Positions 19,945 to 29,869 of a DNA stretch of 34,669 bases are shown here, in pieces. Every line of letters starts with the position of its first letter. The first letter of the stretch is position 1. A model generated the notes under the pieces. That model was not told the origin of the DNA and ran no database searches. It saw only the letters and a list, made by a program, of their open reading frames with translations. The stretch is from Tissierellia bacterium (GTDB lineage Bacteria > Bacillota > Clostridia > Tissierellales > Tepidimicrobiaceae). The stretch spans positions 1 through 34,669 of the forward strand of contig JAAZMA010000361.1 in NCBI GenBank assembly GCA_012799055.1. The letters are read 5' to 3'. The position numbers and the translations under genes were made by a program.

Positions 19945-19954
19945 GAGTGATAAA

Positions 19955-20839
19955 GTGTATAAATCAGGATTTGTAACAGTTATAGGTAGACCAAATGTGG
20001 GGAAATCTACTTTACTTAATCATATAATTGGAGAAAAAGTATCTATTATATCTGATAAGCCTCAAACAACTAGAAATAAGATTCAATTAGTGTATACAAC
20101 CTCTGAGTATCAAATAGTATTTTTAGACACCCCAGGAATCCAAATGCCTAAAAACAAATTGGGAGAATATATGCTTAAGATATCTAAATCCACTTTAGAA
20201 GAAGTAGATGTAATTACATTTATGGTAGATGACAGTATGGAAACTGGGAGATTAGATAATTATATAATTGGAGAATTAAAATCTATAAAAACTCCTATTA
20301 TCCTATTAATTAACAAAATAGACAAATTAAGCAAAGAAGAAATAGTAAAACTGATTTTAAAATATGATGCTTTAGATATGTTTCATGAAATAATTCCCAT
20401 TTCAGCAATAAATGGAGAAAATACCACAGCCTATGTAAATGCCATTGAAAAATTATTACCAGAGGGACCTCAATACTTTCCAGAAGATATGATAACAGAT
20501 CAACCAGAAAGAGTTATAATATCTGAAATAATTAGGGAAAAAGCTTTAGAAAATTTACAGGAGGAAATACCCCATGGTATATTTGTAGGTGTAGAAGAAA
20601 TTTTTAAAAGAGAAAATAAAGAATTAATAGATATAGAAGCTATTATTTATTGTGAAAAGGAATCCCATAAGGGTATAGTAATAGGCAAAGGTGGGAAAAT
20701 GATAAGGGAAATTGGGAAAACAGCTAGAAAAGATATAGAATCTTTATTGGGGAGTCAGGTGAATTTACAATTATGGGTAAAGGTAGAGAAAAACTGGAGA
20801 GAAAAAGAAGGAAAATTAAAATACTTTGGCTATAAATAG
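19955..20839 (+). CDS. era: GTPase Era
   Basis: KSGFVTVIGRPNVGKSTLLNHIIGEKVSIISDKPQTTRNKIQ, C-terminal KH domain GIVIGKGGKMIREIGKTARKDIE. Confidence 0.98.
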   Translation: MYKSGFVTVIGRPNVGKSTLLNHIIGEKVSIISDKPQTTRNKIQLVYTTSEYQIVFLDTPGIQMPKNKLGEYMLKISKSTLEEVDVITFMVDDSMETGRLDNYIIGELKSIKTPIILLINKIDKLSKEEIVKLILKYDALDMFHEIIPISAINGENTTAYVNAIEKLLPEGPQYFPEDMITDQPERVIISEIIREKALENLQEEIPHGIFVGVEEIFKRENKELIDIEAIIYCEKESHKGIVIGKGGKMIREIGKTARKDIESLLGSQVNLQLWVKVEKNWREKEGKLKYFGYK

Positions 20840-20853
20840 AAAGGTCGTAAAAT

Positions 20854-21612
20854 ATGCATACGAAAACTGAAGGAATAGTATTAAAGGAAATGAGATTTAG
20901 AGAAACTAGTAAAATACTTACTATCTATAGTAGAAAACATGGTAAAATTTCTGCTATGGCAAGGGGAGCTTATAGACCTAAATCTCAATTAATAGCCAAT
21001 ACTCAACATTTTTCCTATAATGAGTATTATCTATATAAAGGGAAAAACTTTTACTATATAAATCAAGCTATAATAATAGATTCCTTTTATTCCATTAGAG
21101 AAAATTTAAATAGATTAATGTATGGCTCTTATTTGTTAGAATTAATAGAAATCTCTAATTTAGAAGAAGAACCCAATGAAAAACTATTTTTATTATTGAG
21201 AAAAGGTTTAATGGTATTGTCTCAATTAGATAGAGACTTTTTAAAATTTATTTTAGCCTATGGATTAAAATACATATCTTTTTTAGGTTATAAACCTCTT
21301 TTGGACCAATGTGTTAATTGTAACAATAAAGATTTTACTCAAATTAGTTTTAATATAGAATTAGGTGGAATAGTATGTAATAAATGTTCAAATAAAGGAT
21401 ATTATTCAGAGTATATGGATATAAATATGTATAAAGCCATGAAATCCTTATTATATACTCCCTTGGATAAATTAAATTATTTAAAAATTCCTAAAGATAC
21501 CTTGTTTAAATTACATGAAATTATGGTAAAATATATATTAAATAAAATAGAAAGGAAAGAGTTTTGGACATTAAAAATGATTAAATCTATGAAAGAAAAT
21601 GGAGGTTTATAA
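20854..21612 (+). CDS. recO: DNA repair protein RecO
   Basis: TEGIVLKEMRFRETSKILTIYSRKHGKISAMARGAYRPKS; zinc-binding CVNCNNKDF...GGIVCNKC. Confidence 0.96.
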   Translation: MHTKTEGIVLKEMRFRETSKILTIYSRKHGKISAMARGAYRPKSQLIANTQHFSYNEYYLYKGKNFYYINQAIIIDSFYSIRENLNRLMYGSYLLELIEISNLEEEPNEKLFLLLRKGLMVLSQLDRDFLKFILAYGLKYISFLGYKPLLDQCVNCNNKDFTQISFNIELGGIVCNKCSNKGYYSEYMDINMYKAMKSLLYTPLDKLNYLKIPKDTLFKLHEIMVKYILNKIERKEFWTLKMIKSMKENGGL

Positions 21613-21613
21613 T

Positions 21614-22033
21614 ATGACTGAAATATTAGAGAAAATAGACACAGTAGTAGCAAGAACATCTTGTACCTATAAAGAAGCAAAGGAAGCTTTAGAAATATGT
21701 GGTGGTGATGTGGTTGATGCTATTATCCATATAGAAGACAATAGAAATTCTTGGGCTAACAATATTTCTGAAAAAGGCGATAAGATGATAGATAAATTAA
21801 AAGAAATTCTTAGGAAAGGAAATGTTACTAAGATTACAATTAAAAAAGATGGAGATATTATACTGAGCCTACCTGTTACAGCAGCAATAGTTGGAGGGAT
21901 TATATCAGCTCCTTTAACTTTAATTGGATTTGGTTCTGCGGTTTTAGCTAAGTGTGTTATAGAAGTGGAAAAAGAAGATGGTGAAATAATAAATATTAAT
22001 AATTTAGTAGAACGAAATATAGATTCTAATTGA
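21614..22033 (+). CDS. DUF4342 protein with N-terminal UBA-like helical domain
   Basis: TEILEKIDTVVARTSCTYKEAKEALEICGGDVVDAIIHIED (UBA-like), then KVTKITIKKDGD-type strand region and hydrophobic PVTAAIVGGIISAPLTLIGFGSAVL. ATG 21614 with GGAGG SD preferred over listed 21599. Confidence 0.82.
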   Translation: MTEILEKIDTVVARTSCTYKEAKEALEICGGDVVDAIIHIEDNRNSWANNISEKGDKMIDKLKEILRKGNVTKITIKKDGDIILSLPVTAAIVGGIISAPLTLIGFGSAVLAKCVIEVEKEDGEIININNLVERNIDSN

Positions 22034-22058
22034 CAAAACTAAACTTTTTTGCTAAATT
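22030..22058 (+). promoter_or_regulatory. SigA-type promoter of the glyQS operon
   Basis: TTGACA (22030-22035), 17-nt spacer, TAAATT (22053-22058); the -35 overlaps the stop codon of the DUF4342 gene. Confidence 0.7.
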
Positions 22059-22084
22059 ATTATTTGTAGAAAATTTTTATTTTT

Positions 22085-22266
22085 ATGCAATGAAGAAGAT
22101 AAAATCAATATTTTAATAATAGCGAATTAGGGATAGTGAAAGCCTAATACAATATTGATAAAGGCACTTCTGAGCATATTTTGTTAAGAGAATACCATAA
22201 AGGTATTAAATAGGGTGGAACCGCGGAAGTAACCTTTCGTCCCTATAGGGGATGTAAAGGTTTTTT
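22085..22266 (+). promoter_or_regulatory. Glycine-specific T-box leader of glyQS
   Basis: Stem I ATGC/GCAT, GAAG/CTTC and TCAATATT/AATATTGA with specifier GGC (22163-22165) followed by A; hairpin AATACC-ATAA-AGGTATT (about 22191-22207); T-box AGGGTGGAACCGCG (22212-22225); terminator AACCTTT...AAAGGTT + T run. Confidence 0.97.
22231..22266 (+). terminator. Conditional terminator of the glycine T-box
   Basis: AACCTTT (22231-22237) pairs with AAAGGTT (22256-22262), inner TCCC/GGGA pairs, followed by TTTT. Confidence 0.92.
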
Positions 22267-22304
22267 GTATTTATTTTACTTAGATTTAAAAGGGAGGTTA
22301 AAAT

Positions 22305-23192
22305 ATGTATTTTCAGGACATGATGCTGAAACTGATGGAATACTGGAGTAGTAAAGATTGTATAATATTAGAACCCTATGATGTGGAAAAAGGTGCAGGA
22401 ACAATGAATCCCCATACTTTTTTAAGGGCATTAGGACCTGAACCTTGGCGAGTAGTCTATGTGGAGCCCTCTAGGAGGCCTCAAGATGCAAGATATGGAG
22501 AAAATCCCCATAGAGTATATCAACATCATCAATTACAGGTTATTTTAAAACCTTCACCAGAGAACATCCAGGAAATTTATTTAAACAGTTTAAAAGTTAT
22601 AGGTATAGACCCTTTAAAACATGATATAAGATTTGTAGAAGATAATTGGGAAGCGCCAACTCTTGGTGCCTGGGGTTTAGGCTGGGAAGTGTGGCTAGAT
22701 GGTATGGAAATTACACAATTCACCTATTTTCAGCAGGTAGGTAGTGTTAATTGTGATTTAGAATCTGCAGAATTAACCTATGGTTTAGAAAGAATTGCCA
22801 TGTATTTACAAGATGTTGACAGTATTTTTGATATAAAATGGAATAAAAACATTACTTATGGAGATATTTTTAAAATGGCAGAAAAGGAACATTCTGTTTA
22901 TAGTTTTGAAAAGGCAAATATAGATACACTAAAAAACTTATTTGATATTTATGAAAAAGAGGCAATAGACAATATAGAAGAAGGATTAGTCATTCCATCC
23001 TATGATTATGTATTGAAATGTTCCCATACCTTTAATGTATTAGATGCAAGAGGTGCCATATCGGTTACGGAAAGAACTCATTATATAGGACGAGTTAGGG
23101 CTTTAGCTAGATTAGTTGCGTCTAAATATATAGAACAGAGGGAAGAATTAGGGTATCCTCTATTAAAAGAAGGGGGTATAAAAAATGAATAA
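22305..23192 (+). CDS. glyQ: Glycyl-tRNA synthetase alpha subunit
   Basis: [70 protein letters not shown]. Confidence 0.99.
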   Translation: MYFQDMMLKLMEYWSSKDCIILEPYDVEKGAGTMNPHTFLRALGPEPWRVVYVEPSRRPQDARYGENPHRVYQHHQLQVILKPSPENIQEIYLNSLKVIGIDPLKHDIRFVEDNWEAPTLGAWGLGWEVWLDGMEITQFTYFQQVGSVNCDLESAELTYGLERIAMYLQDVDSIFDIKWNKNITYGDIFKMAEKEHSVYSFEKANIDTLKNLFDIYEKEAIDNIEEGLVIPSYDYVLKCSHTFNVLDARGAISVTERTHYIGRVRALARLVASKYIEQREELGYPLLKEGGIKNE

Positions 23193-25263
23193 CAAATATT
23201 TACTGGAAATTGGAGTAGAAGAATTACCAGCAAGGCTAATAGATGACGCATTGGAACAATTAAAAAATAATATGAAAAGCTTATTAAAAGAAGAAAGAAT
23301 TCAATATGAAAGTATAAAGACTTATGCAACACCTAGAAGATTGACATTAATAATAGAAGGACTATATGACAAACAAGAAACTTTAGAATTAAAAGTTAAA
23401 GGTCCTACAAAGAAAATTGCCTATGATAATCAAGGTAATCCAAGTAAGGCTTTACAAGGTTTTATGAAGGGACAAAAAATAGATTTATCTCAAATTACTA
23501 TAGAAGAATATAATGGAGATGAATATATATTTGGAAATGTCACAAAACTGGGAAGAGAAACTGAATTAGTTTTAGCAGAAAATATGGCTAAGATTATAAA
23601 ATCTATTAATTTTCCAAAATCCATGAAATGGGGTGGAAAAAATTTAAGATTTGCTCGTCCTATTAGGTGGATAGTATCTATAATGAATAATAAGATTGTA
23701 CCTTTTCAAATTGAAGGAATAAGGGTAAGCAATATTACCAAGGGTCATAGATTTTTAGGAGATAATAATATAGAATTAAATTCAGTAGATGAATATTTTG
23801 AAAAATTAGAAGCTAATTATTGTTTAGTAGATCAAAAGAAGAGAAAAGATATAATAAGATATGGGTCAGAAAGATTAGCAAAGGAAAAGGGAGGTAATCT
23901 TTTAATAGATGAGGACTTATTAAACGAAGTTACCTATTTAGTTGAATATCCAAAGCCTGCCATAGGAAAAATTAAAGAAGAATATTTATCTCTTCCAAGG
24001 GATGTAATTATAACACCTATGAAGGAACAACTTAGATTTTTTCCCATAGTAGATGATAAAAACAGACTACTTCCTTACTTTATAACCATTAGAAATGGTA
24101 ATGAAGAACATTTAGACACAGTGGTAAAAGGTAATGAAAAGGTGCTAGGAGCAAGACTTGAAGATGCAAAATTTTTCTATGAAGAAGATATTAAAATTCC
24201 ATTAGAAAATTATGTAGAAAAATTAAAATACGTAGTTTTTCAAGAAAAACTAGGTACTTTATACGATAAAACCATTAGGGTGCAAAGATTATCTAAGAAA
24301 ATTGGAGACTATTTAGCAGTGGGAGAAGAAACTCAAAAGAATTTAGAAAGAGCAGCTTATTTATCAAAGGCTGATTTAGTCACCAATATGGTAGGAGAGT
24401 TTTCAGAATTACAAGGAAAAATGGGCATGGAATATGCAAAAAAATCAGGAGAAAATGAAATAGTAAGCATCGCAGTATTTGAACAATATTTACCTAGATT
24501 TTCAGGAGATATATTACCTACTACTACAGCAGGCGCTATATTAAGTATTTCAGATAAATTAGATACTATAGCAGGTTCATTTGCCATAGGTTTGCAGCCA
24601 ACAGGCTCTCAAGACCCTTATGGATTGAGACGACAAGCCCTTGGTATAATCAATATTGTATTAGATAAAAAAATAAGCCTTAGTCTAGAAGAAATCATTG
24701 ATTTTGCACTATATATTTATGTAGATGAAAATAATTTAGTATTTAATTATAAGGAAATAAAATCTGAAATACTGGAATTTTTCAATGGCAGAATTAAAAA
24801 TATGTTTATAGATATGGGTATAAGATACGATATAGTAGATGGGGTTATTAGTACAGATATAGACGATATATATGATTTAAAAATTAGAGCAGATAAAATA
24901 AATGCTTATTTAGAAGAAGAAGGCTTGGAAGATGTAATTATGACTTTTAATAGGGTAGTAAATCTTGCTGACAAATCTAATAGAAAAGAAGTTAGAGAAG
25001 ATTTACTAATAGAGGAAGCTGAAATTGGACTATACAAAGCTTTTAATAGCATAGAGGAAGAAGTATTACATTCTCTTAAGAAAAAAGAATATGACAAAGC
25101 TTTAGACAAATTTATGGCATTAAAAGAACCAGTAGACAACTTCTTCGATAAGGTAATGGTAATGGTGGAAGATGAAGATATAAGGGAAAATAGATTAGGG
25201 TTATTGGCTAAAATTTCGGAAACTATGTTATTAATATGTGATTTATCTAAACTGATTAAGTAA
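23185..25263 (+). CDS. glyS: Glycyl-tRNA synthetase beta subunit
   Basis: [22 protein letters not shown]...[46 protein letters not shown]. Confidence 0.98.
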   Translation: MNNKYLLEIGVEELPARLIDDALEQLKNNMKSLLKEERIQYESIKTYATPRRLTLIIEGLYDKQETLELKVKGPTKKIAYDNQGNPSKALQGFMKGQKIDLSQITIEEYNGDEYIFGNVTKLGRETELVLAENMAKIIKSINFPKSMKWGGKNLRFARPIRWIVSIMNNKIVPFQIEGIRVSNITKGHRFLGDNNIELNSVDEYFEKLEANYCLVDQKKRKDIIRYGSERLAKEKGGNLLIDEDLLNEVTYLVEYPKPAIGKIKEEYLSLPRDVIITPMKEQLRFFPIVDDKNRLLPYFITIRNGNEEHLDTVVKGNEKVLGARLEDAKFFYEEDIKIPLENYVEKLKYVVFQEKLGTLYDKTIRVQRLSKKIGDYLAVGEETQKNLERAAYLSKADLVTNMVGEFSELQGKMGMEYAKKSGENEIVSIAVFEQYLPRFSGDILPTTTAGAILSISDKLDTIAGSFAIGLQPTGSQDPYGLRRQALGIINIVLDKKISLSLEEIIDFALYIYVDENNLVFNYKEIKSEILEFFNGRIKNMFIDMGIRYDIVDGVISTDIDDIYDLKIRADKINAYLEEEGLEDVIMTFNRVVNLADKSNRKEVREDLLIEEAEIGLYKAFNSIEEEVLHSLKKKEYDKALDKFMALKEPVDNFFDKVMVMVEDEDIRENRLGLLAKISETMLLICDLSKLIK

Positions 25264-25284
25264 AATAATTTATTTTTGAAATAG

Positions 25285-25932
25285 GTGGTGATTTCCATAC
25301 AATTAACTGAAAGACAGGAAAAAATCATCAGTATTGTTAAATATAATCAACCTATAACTGCGGAAAATATTGCAAAACAACTAAATTTAACAAGAGCTAC
25401 CCTTAGGCCAGATTTGGCCATACTTACAATGTCAGGGATATTGGATGCTAGACCAAAGGTAGGTTATTTTTATACTGGTAAAACTACTTTTTCTTTTATA
25501 TCAGAAAAAATTAAAGAGGAAAAAGTTTCTGATAGAAAGGCTATTCCAGTAATAGTAGATGAGGAAACTATAATATATGATGCTATAGTGACTATGTTTT
25601 TAGAGGATGCTGGTACTGTATATGTAACAGCTAATGGTTATCTCACTGGAGTAGTTAGTAGAAAGGATTTTCTAAAAAATGCCATAGGTGGTTTGAATTT
25701 ACACAACACACCTGTAGCTGTGATAATGACTAGAATGCCAAATATAGTATTAACTACTCCAGATGAAACCCTATTAGAAGCTGCCATGAAATTAATAGAA
25801 CATGAAATAGATAGTCTTCCAGTAGTTGAAGAAGTAATATTAGATGAAGATGAAAAAGCCTATAAAGTAGTAGGTGTAATTAACAAGACTACTGTTACCA
25901 GATTTCTGGTGGAACTAGGAAATAATGAGTAG
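25285..25932 (+). CDS. HTH + tandem CBS transcriptional regulator, CcpN/YqzB-like (start codon uncertain)
   Basis: QLTERQEKIISIVKYNQPITAENIAKQLNLTRATLRPDLAILTMSGILDARPKVGYFYTG, then CBS domains; located between glyS and the PPDK regulator as in B. subtilis. See finding on the start codon. Confidence 0.92.
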   Translation: MVISIQLTERQEKIISIVKYNQPITAENIAKQLNLTRATLRPDLAILTMSGILDARPKVGYFYTGKTTFSFISEKIKEEKVSDRKAIPVIVDEETIIYDAIVTMFLEDAGTVYVTANGYLTGVVSRKDFLKNAIGGLNLHNTPVAVIMTRMPNIVLTTPDETLLEAAMKLIEHEIDSLPVVEEVILDEDEKAYKVVGVINKTTVTRFLVELGNNE

Positions 25933-25942
25933 GGGGGAAGAT

Positions 25943-26770
25943 ATGGACAGGAATATTATAATATATGTATTATCAGATTCTATTGGGGAAACTGGAGAGC
26001 AGGTAGCTAGGGCTGCTGTTAGTCAATTTAGTCCCGATAGATATGAAGTCAGAAGGTTCCCATATATAACACATGAAGATCAAATATTGGAAATATTTGA
26101 AGAGGCCCAATATGAAAAATGCATAATAATATATACCATAGTAATTGAAAGCCTAAAAGATTTTGTTTTAGATATGGGAAGAAAATACAATATACCTACA
26201 GTGGACTTAATGACTCCTGCACTAGATGCATTAGAATCAGTATTAGAATATGAACCAAAAAGGGAATCTGGACTTATAAGAAGGCTAGATGAAAAGTATT
26301 TTAAAAAAGTAGAGGCAGTAGAATTTGCTGTTAAATATGATGATGGAAAAGATACTAGGGGAATTAAAAAAGCTGATATAGTATTGGTAGGTGTATCTAG
26401 AACATCTAAAACACCCTTATCTATGTATTTAGCACATAAAAATTTTAAAGTAGCAAATGTGCCTTTAGTGCCAGAAGTACCTGCACCAGAAGAATTATTT
26501 TTAAAAGATTCAAAAAGAGTTTTTGGCTTAATAGCCAATCCATTTAAATTAAATGAAATTAGAGCAGAAAGGCTAAAATCCTTAGGTTTAAAAAATAATG
26601 CTAATTATGCTAGTATAGAAAGAATAAAATTAGAACTTGAATATTCTCGGAAAGTAATGGAAAAACTAAATTGTGTAGTAATAGATGTGTCCAATAAAGC
26701 AGTTGAGGAAACAGCTGGAATAGTAATAGACCATATGAAGGAAAACTTTGGAGAATTTATATTGGACTAG
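25943..26770 (+). CDS. Pyruvate,phosphate dikinase / PEP synthase regulatory protein (bifunctional kinase/pyrophosphorylase, DUF299)
   Basis: IYVLSDSIGETGEQVARAAVSQF..., DIVLVGVSRTSKTPLSMYLAHKNFKVANVPLVPEVPAPEELF. ATG 25943 with AGGGGGG SD preferred over listed 25925. Confidence 0.95.
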   Translation: MDRNIIIYVLSDSIGETGEQVARAAVSQFSPDRYEVRRFPYITHEDQILEIFEEAQYEKCIIIYTIVIESLKDFVLDMGRKYNIPTVDLMTPALDALESVLEYEPKRESGLIRRLDEKYFKKVEAVEFAVKYDDGKDTRGIKKADIVLVGVSRTSKTPLSMYLAHKNFKVANVPLVPEVPAPEELFLKDSKRVFGLIANPFKLNEIRAERLKSLGLKNNANYASIERIKLELEYSRKVMEKLNCVVIDVSNKAVEETAGIVIDHMKENFGEFILD

Positions 26771-26803
26771 AAAGAAGTGTTGTATACAACACTTCTTTCT
26801 AGT
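26766..26803. terminator. 38-bp perfect palindrome overlapping the stop of the PPDK regulator; probable (possibly bidirectional) terminator
   Basis: ACTAGAAAGAAGTGTTGTA|TACAACACTTCTTTCTAGT is self-complementary with no interruption. Confidence 0.75.
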
Positions 26804-26910
26804 TTATAAAATACATTAAAACTTTTCTAAATAATAGAGGATTATTTGATTTTATGTTGTATATATATAAGAGCGGAAGTTTTTATTAATATGAAATAAA
26901 GGATGATTAT

Positions 26911-27930
26911 ATGAATACTAGTAGAATTCAAATTGAAGAATGGGAAAAAAACATCTTATCTCCCTATGCAACTCTAAGTAAAGAATCAAAGGGTAGGACT
27001 TTATATGAAGAAAAATGCTCTATCCGTACTGATTTTCAAAGAGATAGAGATAGAATAATCCATTCTAAATCCTTTAGAAGATTAAAACACAAAACTCAAG
27101 TATTTATAGCTCCTGAAGGAGATCATTATAGAACTAGATTAACTCATACTTTAGAAGTGGCACAAATATCTAGAACTTTAGCAAGATCTCTAAAATTAAA
27201 TGAAGATTTAGTAGAGGCTATTGCCTTAGCTCATGACTTAGGCCATACACCCTTTGGCCATACAGGAGAAAAGGTATTAAATAAATTAAATCCTAAGGGT
27301 TTTCGACATAATGAACAAAGTATAAAAGTTGTAGAGTATTTAGAACACTCAGAAAAGAGAAATGGTCTCAATCTTACTTATGAAGTTAAAGATGGAATAT
27401 TAAATCATACTGGCAAAGATATGCCTAAAACATTAGAAGGACACGTAGTTAGAATTGCAGATAGGATAGCTTATATAAATCACGATATAGATGATGCCAT
27501 TCGTGGAAATATTATTAAAAACTCTGATATACCTAGGGATTGTATTAATGTATTGGGAGAAACCCATGGGGAAAGAATTAATACAATGATATTAGATGTA
27601 ATAAATAATAGTTTAGAAAAAGAAAAAATATCCATGAGTGAAGAAATAAAATATTATACAAAAAAATTAAGGGATTTTATGTTTGAAAGGGTATATTTAA
27701 ATAGTGTTGCAAAAAAAGAGGAAGATAAAGCAATATATATTATAGAACAAGTTTATAATTATTATTTTAATAATTTTAATCAACTACCTAAGGAACATAG
27801 AGAACTTTATGATGGGAAAAATTTTTCCAAAGAAGATATTATTTCTGATTATATTGCAGGAATGACAGATAGATTTGTAGTTAATTTATTTAAGGAATTA
27901 TTTATTCCAAAAGCTTGGGAAAAATTTTAA
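26911..27930 (+). CDS. dgt: Deoxyguanosinetriphosphate triphosphohydrolase-like HD protein
   Basis: FQRDRDRIIHSKSFRRLKHKTQVFIAPEGDHYRTRLTHTLEVAQISRTLARSL...AIALAHDLGHTPFGHTGEKVL. Confidence 0.95.
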   Translation: MNTSRIQIEEWEKNILSPYATLSKESKGRTLYEEKCSIRTDFQRDRDRIIHSKSFRRLKHKTQVFIAPEGDHYRTRLTHTLEVAQISRTLARSLKLNEDLVEAIALAHDLGHTPFGHTGEKVLNKLNPKGFRHNEQSIKVVEYLEHSEKRNGLNLTYEVKDGILNHTGKDMPKTLEGHVVRIADRIAYINHDIDDAIRGNIIKNSDIPRDCINVLGETHGERINTMILDVINNSLEKEKISMSEEIKYYTKKLRDFMFERVYLNSVAKKEEDKAIYIIEQVYNYYFNNFNQLPKEHRELYDGKNFSKEDIISDYIAGMTDRFVVNLFKELFIPKAWEKF

Positions 27931-27936
27931 AAAAAA

Positions 27937-27963
27937 GAAGGATTATTGGAATTTTTGTCGAAT
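27937..27963 (+). promoter_or_regulatory. Candidate SigH-type promoter for dnaG-rpoD, overlapping a Spo0A-box-like motif (27956-27962 TGTCGAA)
   Basis: GAAGGATTA (27937-27945), 11-nt spacer, GTCGAAT (27957-27963); matches RnAGGAWWW - N11-12 - RnnGAAT. Confidence 0.5.
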
Positions 27964-28007
27964 ATAGACAAAGCGTATTATTGTTGGAAAGCTTAAAGGT
28001 GGTAAAA

Positions 28008-29846
28008 ATGGCTTATATTATTAATGATGAAGTAATAGAAAGGATCCACGATGAGGCAAATATAGTAGATATAGTATCTGAATATTTAAATTTAAAAAGA
28101 AGTGGTGCAAATTTTGTTGGATTATGTCCTTTTCACAATGAAAAAACTCCATCTTTTACTGTATCAGAGACAAAACAGTTTTTTCATTGTTTTGGATGTG
28201 GAGAAGGTGGAGATGTAATCTCTTTTGTAATGAAGATGGAAAACATGTCTTTTTTAGAGGCTTCTGAGTATTTGGCAAATAAATTAGGGATACCTTTAAC
28301 TGAAAAAAGTGAAAAGGAAAAAAAATTAGAATTAGAAAAGGAGAAAATATATGAAATAAATAGAGAAGCTGTTAGATTCTATTATTCTAATTTAATTAAA
28401 AACCAAGAAGCATTAAAATATATAAAAAATAGAAAAATTAAAAGAAAAACTATTAATCAATTTGGTCTTGGTTTTGCCGAGGATAATTGGGATGGTGTAT
28501 ATAAATATTTATTAGGAAAAGGCTATAATGAAAAAGATTTAGAAAAAGCTGGATTAATAGGTATGAGGAGAGATAAGACTGGATATTATGATAAGTTTAG
28601 AAATAGAATAATATTTCCTATAATAGACACAAAAAATAGAGTAATTGGATTTGGAGGCAGAGTAATAGATGAAACTATGCCTAAATATTTAAATTCTAGG
28701 GATACATTGGTTTTTACAAAAGGAAATAATTTATATGGTTTAAATTTAGTTAGAAAACATTCAAATAGGGAAAGAATTATATTAGTTGAAGGATATATGG
28801 ATGTAATAGCCCTTTTTAACAATGGAATAAATTATGCAGTAGCTAGTCTTGGAACTGCCTTTACATCAAATCAAGCAAAATTGTTAAAAAGATATGGAAA
28901 AGAAGTATTAATATGTTATGACTCAGATAATGCAGGTATTAATGCCACTACAAAGGCAATTAATATATTGAGAAAAGAAGGAGTTGAAGCAAAGGTAATA
29001 TTACTTCCACTAAATCAAGACCCAGATGATTTTATAAAAGAAAATGGAATTAGAGAATTTGAAAAACTTATTAAAAATCCATTAAACTATATAGATTATT
29101 ATATATTTGTTTACAAGGAAAAGTATAATCTTTCTAATCCAGATGGAAAAATTAAATTTACTCAGGAAATTGCTAAAATATTAAGTAGGATAAAATCTCC
29201 TATTGAAAAAGATGTATATATTAGTAAAATATCAAAAGAAACAGGAATTTCAAAAGAGGCAATAGAAAAGGAAGTATTAGGTAGAAATTATAATTCTAAT
29301 ACAAGAATTTCCAAGGACAAGTATATTAATAGAGGATTTAGACATAATAAAGATAAAATAGAGCCTGTAAATCTTGTACTTGAATCGGGACATTTAAAGG
29401 CAGAAAAACTTTTAATAAAATTAATGATTGAAAATAAATCTTATTTTGATATAATTAACAGATATTTGGCTATGGAGGATTTTTTTAATTATGAATGTAG
29501 TTTTTTAGCAGAAATTATATTTAGGGAATATAATTCTAATCCTTTACTAAATAATATAGACCATCAATTTATCTTAAATAATATTAAAGATAAAGAAAAA
29601 TTAGATTTAAATACTGTAAATGAAATTTTAAATCAGAATATACATTTTTTATCTAATGATATGGAAAAAACTATAGAAGATTTAATTAATACTATAAATT
29701 TTTCAAAACTAAAAATGGAACTAGATAGTGTAACTAAAAAGATTCAAGAAATAGGAAATAATTTAAATGGTGAAAACATGGAAGAATTTAAAGAATTATC
29801 CTTAAGACAATTAGAGCTAAAAAATGAATTAGAATCATATATTTAA
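28008..29846 (+). CDS. dnaG: DNA primase DnaG
   Basis: [63 protein letters not shown] zinc finger; [34 protein letters not shown] 28008 with AAAGGTGG SD; the listed 27915 start adds a spurious 31 aa. Confidence 0.98.
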   Translation: MAYIINDEVIERIHDEANIVDIVSEYLNLKRSGANFVGLCPFHNEKTPSFTVSETKQFFHCFGCGEGGDVISFVMKMENMSFLEASEYLANKLGIPLTEKSEKEKKLELEKEKIYEINREAVRFYYSNLIKNQEALKYIKNRKIKRKTINQFGLGFAEDNWDGVYKYLLGKGYNEKDLEKAGLIGMRRDKTGYYDKFRNRIIFPIIDTKNRVIGFGGRVIDETMPKYLNSRDTLVFTKGNNLYGLNLVRKHSNRERIILVEGYMDVIALFNNGINYAVASLGTAFTSNQAKLLKRYGKEVLICYDSDNAGINATTKAINILRKEGVEAKVILLPLNQDPDDFIKENGIREFEKLIKNPLNYIDYYIFVYKEKYNLSNPDGKIKFTQEIAKILSRIKSPIEKDVYISKISKETGISKEAIEKEVLGRNYNSNTRISKDKYINRGFRHNKDKIEPVNLVLESGHLKAEKLLIKLMIENKSYFDIINRYLAMEDFFNYECSFLAEIIFREYNSNPLLNNIDHQFILNNIKDKEKLDLNTVNEILNQNIHFLSNDMEKTIEDLINTINFSKLKMELDSVTKKIQEIGNNLNGENMEEFKELSLRQLELKNELESYI

Positions 29847-29869
29847 ATTCTGGAAGGGAGGGAGCGGCA

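Noticed and set aside
26848-26910. Promoter or tiny ORF (ATGTTGTATATATATAAGAGC...) upstream of dgt
   Set aside because: -35/-10 spacings do not fit (14 nt or less) and the ORF is only about 11 codons without an SD.
27915-28007. 31-aa N-terminal extension of DnaG (GKILKKRRIIGIFVEYRQSVLLLESLKVVK)
   Set aside because: The region is the dgt-dnaG intergenic/promoter segment; a good SD and ATG exist at 28008 and DnaG families start there.
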